A DNA stretch of 41,917 nt, taken from JADLHS01 sp036274115 (GTDB lineage Bacteria; Verrucomicrobiota; Verrucomicrobiia; Limisphaerales; JADLHS01). Positions 41,794 to 41,917 of the stretch are shown here, in pieces. The stretch is from positions 1-41,917 of the forward strand of contig DASUGI010000297.1 of assembly GCA_036274115.1 (NCBI GenBank), in the 5' to 3' direction. The position numbers were made by a program, and so were the translations under genes. How positions within the stretch are numbered: the first letter of the stretch is position 1; the number at the start of each line of letters is the position of its first letter. The notes below the pieces were generated by a model. It was not told where the DNA came from, made no database searches, and was given only the letters and a program-made list of their open reading frames with translations.

Positions 41794-41834
41794 CCGCCCG
41801 CTGAACGCGGGCGGAGTTCTCGCAGCGCGAGAAC
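41794..41834. repeat. Two perfect 8-bp-stem hairpins in tandem
   Basis: CCGCCCGC-tgaac-GCGGGCGG (41794-41814) and GTTCTCGC-agc-GCGAGAAC (41816-41834). There is no T run, so terminator function is doubtful. They probably belong to the dispersed repeats of this genome. Confidence 0.6.
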
Positions 41835-41850
41835 TTCCACCAAAGCCCCG

Positions 41851-41898
41851 GTAGCGGCGGGCATCCTGCCTGCCGTAGAGCCGGGCTTCCAGCCCGGC
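41851..41898. repeat. Paired palindromic repeat, same type as in the kinase gene
   Basis: First hairpin CGGCGGGCA-tcc-TGCCTGCCG (one G-T pair), then GTAGA and a second hairpin GCCGGGCT-tcc-AGCCCGGC (41880-41898). The layout (GTAG followed by a hairpin with core GGCTTCCAGCC) is the same as one half of the element at 31312-31396. Confidence 0.65.
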
Positions 41899-41917
41899 GG
41901 AAGAAACCTCACGCATT

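Larger units (their letters stand above)
41600..41917. other. Window-end intergenic region rich in palindromes
   Basis: 318 bp without a supported gene; the antisense frame covering its last 200 bp is a by-product of the repeats. It holds coding remnant 2 (about 41630-41700) and the hairpins listed next. Confidence 0.5.

Noticed and set aside
41719..41916. 65-residue minus-strand frame
   Set aside because: It is made almost wholly of palindromic repeat DNA.

Overview
The window reads as chromosomal DNA of a Verrucomicrobiota bacterium, most likely of the Pedosphaera/Limisphaerales type. This is inferred from gene content, not from a marker gene. Pointers are: two pseudopilin-like proteins with a prepilin N-terminus and one-gene-per-protein layout; a zinc-ribbon Ser/Thr kinase next to a sigma factor of the kind common in Verrucomicrobia, Planctomycetes and Acidobacteria; secreted proteins ending in short Y-x-LE-x-S...FFRL modules; high G+C; and many small palindromic repeats between genes. 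No rRNA, tRNA, CRISPR array, phage module or transposase gene was seen.

Region by region. 0-1.9 kb: polyphosphate operon (3' end of ppk1, a CHAD protein, a SixA-type phosphatase), joined by ATGA overlaps. 2-7.4 kb: pseudopilin, FmdB-type zinc ribbon, TlpA-like thioredoxin, threonine aldolase, a DUF6941-like protein with a TauE/SafE transporter, and a Tat-exported Rieske protein. 7.4-8.2 kb: a long intergenic region with two copies of a two-hairpin element plus a long hairpin. 8.2-15.5 kb: soluble sugar dehydrogenase, LpxL-type acyltransferase, argG, a small gene remnant, a GT2 glycosyltransferase, a GAF-histidine kinase and an O-methyltransferase. 15.9-21.6 kb: a 1897-residue secreted protein with about thirteen Cys-rich Ig/HYR-like repeats, one of them split by an unrelated domain. 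21.8-24.3 kb: a membrane-anchored coiled-coil protein, an ankyrin protein and a frameshifted DUF6159-like membrane protein. 24.6-28.3 kb: cytoplasmic BNR propeller, VOC protein and MoaD/ThiS-like sulfur carrier in one operon, then a lone sufD and a small protein.

28.3-33.0 kb (minus strand) is the most unusual part: an ECF-like sigma factor, a Ser/Thr kinase fused through five membrane segments to an M23 (LytM-like) peptidase domain, and a lipoprotein fusing DUF4019 to a class C beta-lactamase/PBP-like domain. Together they look like a cell-wall sensing and signalling locus. The kinase activation segment also carries an 85-bp palindromic repeat read in frame. 33.2-39.8 kb: a small membrane peptide, a second pseudopilin, a DUF1579 protein, a lemA-TPM-TPM operon, a DoxX-VOC pair, a protein of unknown function and an AsmA-like protein. 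39.8-41.9 kb: an SDR oxidoreductase and an unknown protein, flanked by two related coding remnants, then a cluster of palindromes at the window end.

Several genes (argG, the sugar dehydrogenase) have a TTGCG-type -35 and a TAnnnT-type -10 only 7-9 bases before the ATG and no Shine-Dalgarno sequence. This suggests leaderless or very short-leader mRNAs.
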